From NCBI GenBank assembly GCA_019694435.1, contig JAIBBZ010000002.1:310001-374000 (forward strand): a DNA stretch of 64,000 nucleotides, read 5' to 3'. Each line of letters begins with the position of its first letter. Position 1 is the first letter of the stretch. Below the pieces are notes generated by a model. The model did no database searches. It saw nothing but the letters and a program-made list of their open reading frames with translations, and had not been told where the DNA came from. This document shows, one piece after another, positions 63,569 through 64,000 of the stretch. Both the position numbers and the translations under genes were made by a program. This DNA comes from Pirellulales bacterium (GTDB taxonomy: Bacteria; Planctomycetota; Planctomycetia; Pirellulales; JAEUIK01).

Positions 63569-64000
63569 TCAGGTTTTCAACTTCAGCCCGAAGCCGGGTT
63601 GGTTCGAGACCTGCTGTTGGCCGTCACGGATCAGATTCTCGCCAAAATCGACGGCTTCGTGGCTGCAGGTGACCCCTTCGATCGTCGGGGCGTTGCCGAG
63701 CGCGGCCAGCAAGTGGGCCGTGTAGATGGTCTTGAGGCCCGATCCCCAGGCGTGCGGCGAAGCCTGGGTTTTTGTCCGTTCCAGACGAGGCATCAACTGC
63801 CGCCAGCGCGTGAAGCCGAAACCGAGGATATCGCACAATCGCACTTGAAGAATGCCGTCGGCCTCGAGCGTCTCCAGCAGAGGATAGTCGTTGTTCTGCT
63901 CGCCGTCGGCCAGAAGCGTTCGCTCGAAGCCGAAGCGGCGAGTCCAGTCGTGGATTTCGCGCCACCGCTGTTCGTTTTCGACAAACGGCTCTTCGATCCA
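63569..64000 (-). CDS. Enolase-superfamily enzyme, C-terminal part (5' end outside window)
   Basis: The frame enters from the right edge and ends at 63569, giving the last 143 residues of a mandelate racemase/muconate lactonising-type enzyme. Seen are WIEEPFVENE (metal-ligand glutamates at the end of a barrel strand), LADGEQNN (next metal-ligand strand), LQVRLCDILGFGFTRW and SPHAWGSGLKT, in which the histidine is the usual general acid/base. It therefore looks like a working member of the superfamily, which abstracts a proton next to a carboxylate, often from sugar acids. Substrate unknown. It faces the decarboxylase gene, with 24 bp between the stops. Confidence 0.75.
   Translation of the reverse strand, partial: WIEEPFVENEQRWREIHDWTRRFGFERTLLADGEQNNDYPLLETLEADGILQVRLCDILGFGFTRWRQLMPRLERTKTQASPHAWGSGLKTIYTAHLLAALGNAPTIEGVTCSHEAVDFGENLIRDGQQQVSNQPGFGLKLKT

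Overview
The window reads as chromosomal DNA of a high-GC planctomycete, most likely in or near the Pirellulales. The support is a set of lineage-typical families: two DUF1501 proteins, a secreted cytochrome/DUF1549/DUF1553 protein, a PEP-CTERM protein, HEAT-repeat secreted proteins, DUF6580 and DUF4430 proteins, DapL, and a RDD/SpoIIM/DUF4129/DUF4350/MoxR/DUF58 cluster. Coding density is high. I see no tRNA, rRNA, CRISPR array, insertion sequence, phage gene or replication origin, so this looks like core chromosome rather than an island. Start codons include GTG and TTG as well as ATG, and several starts rest on visible Shine-Dalgarno (SD) sequences.

Layout. (1) 1-2038, minus: an acyl-CoA dehydrogenase cut by the window edge, behind a histone-deacetylase-family hydrolase. 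(2) 2409-6384, plus: two secreted alpha-helical/HEAT proteins and a PEP-CTERM protein. (3) 8921-6422, minus: DUF4430, DUF6580 and DUF1501, with two mutually exclusive hairpins in the leader. (4) 9213-16694, plus: a fatty-acid beta-oxidation block (FadJ-type hydratase/dehydrogenase, thiolase, VLCAD-like acyl-CoA dehydrogenase, EtfB, EtfA) with strong hairpins after the dehydrogenase and after etfA. (5) 17104-31753, plus: a LysR regulator 20 bp ahead of gltBD, then dapL, a UbiD-type decarboxylase, a prepilin-peptidase-like protein, and an overlapping trio of beta-CASP nuclease, LOG protein and SDR. (6) 31938-35706, plus: two overlapping TlpA-like thioredoxins and a CHAD protein. (7) 39949-35703, minus: RibBA, a secreted transglutaminase-like/helical-repeat protein and a PilZ-like protein. 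(8) 40132-44211, plus: an unknown protein and KorAB. (9) 45039-44305, minus: an SDR. (10) 45231-55639, plus: the RDD-SpoIIM-membrane-DUF4129-DUF4350-MoxR-DUF58 cluster, then PutA. (11) 61555-55609, minus: a cytochrome/DUF1549/DUF1553 protein, a DUF1501 protein and a sigma-54 activator with a defective receiver domain. (12) 61826 to the end: a thiamine-diphosphate 2-oxoacid decarboxylase with a structured leader, and a partial enolase-superfamily enzyme.

How the parts connect. Block 4 is a nearly complete acyl-CoA oxidation route that passes electrons to ETF, and KorAB can oxidise a 2-oxoacid, probably 2-oxoglutarate. Glutamate is a second theme: GOGAT makes it, DapL uses it as amino donor for LL-diaminopimelate, and PutA makes it from proline. 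The LysR gene directly ahead of gltBD, with T-N11-A-type dyads in front of it, suggests local control of nitrogen assimilation.

The least explained parts, and the best candidates for undescribed systems, are: the 6-kb operon that ties a non-phosphorylatable sigma-54 activator to a secreted cytochrome/DUF1501 pair; the DUF4430-DUF6580-DUF1501 operon; the membrane MoxR cluster; and the prepilin-peptidase homologue with no visible GxGD motif. Functions were assigned by reading motifs only. No database search was run.
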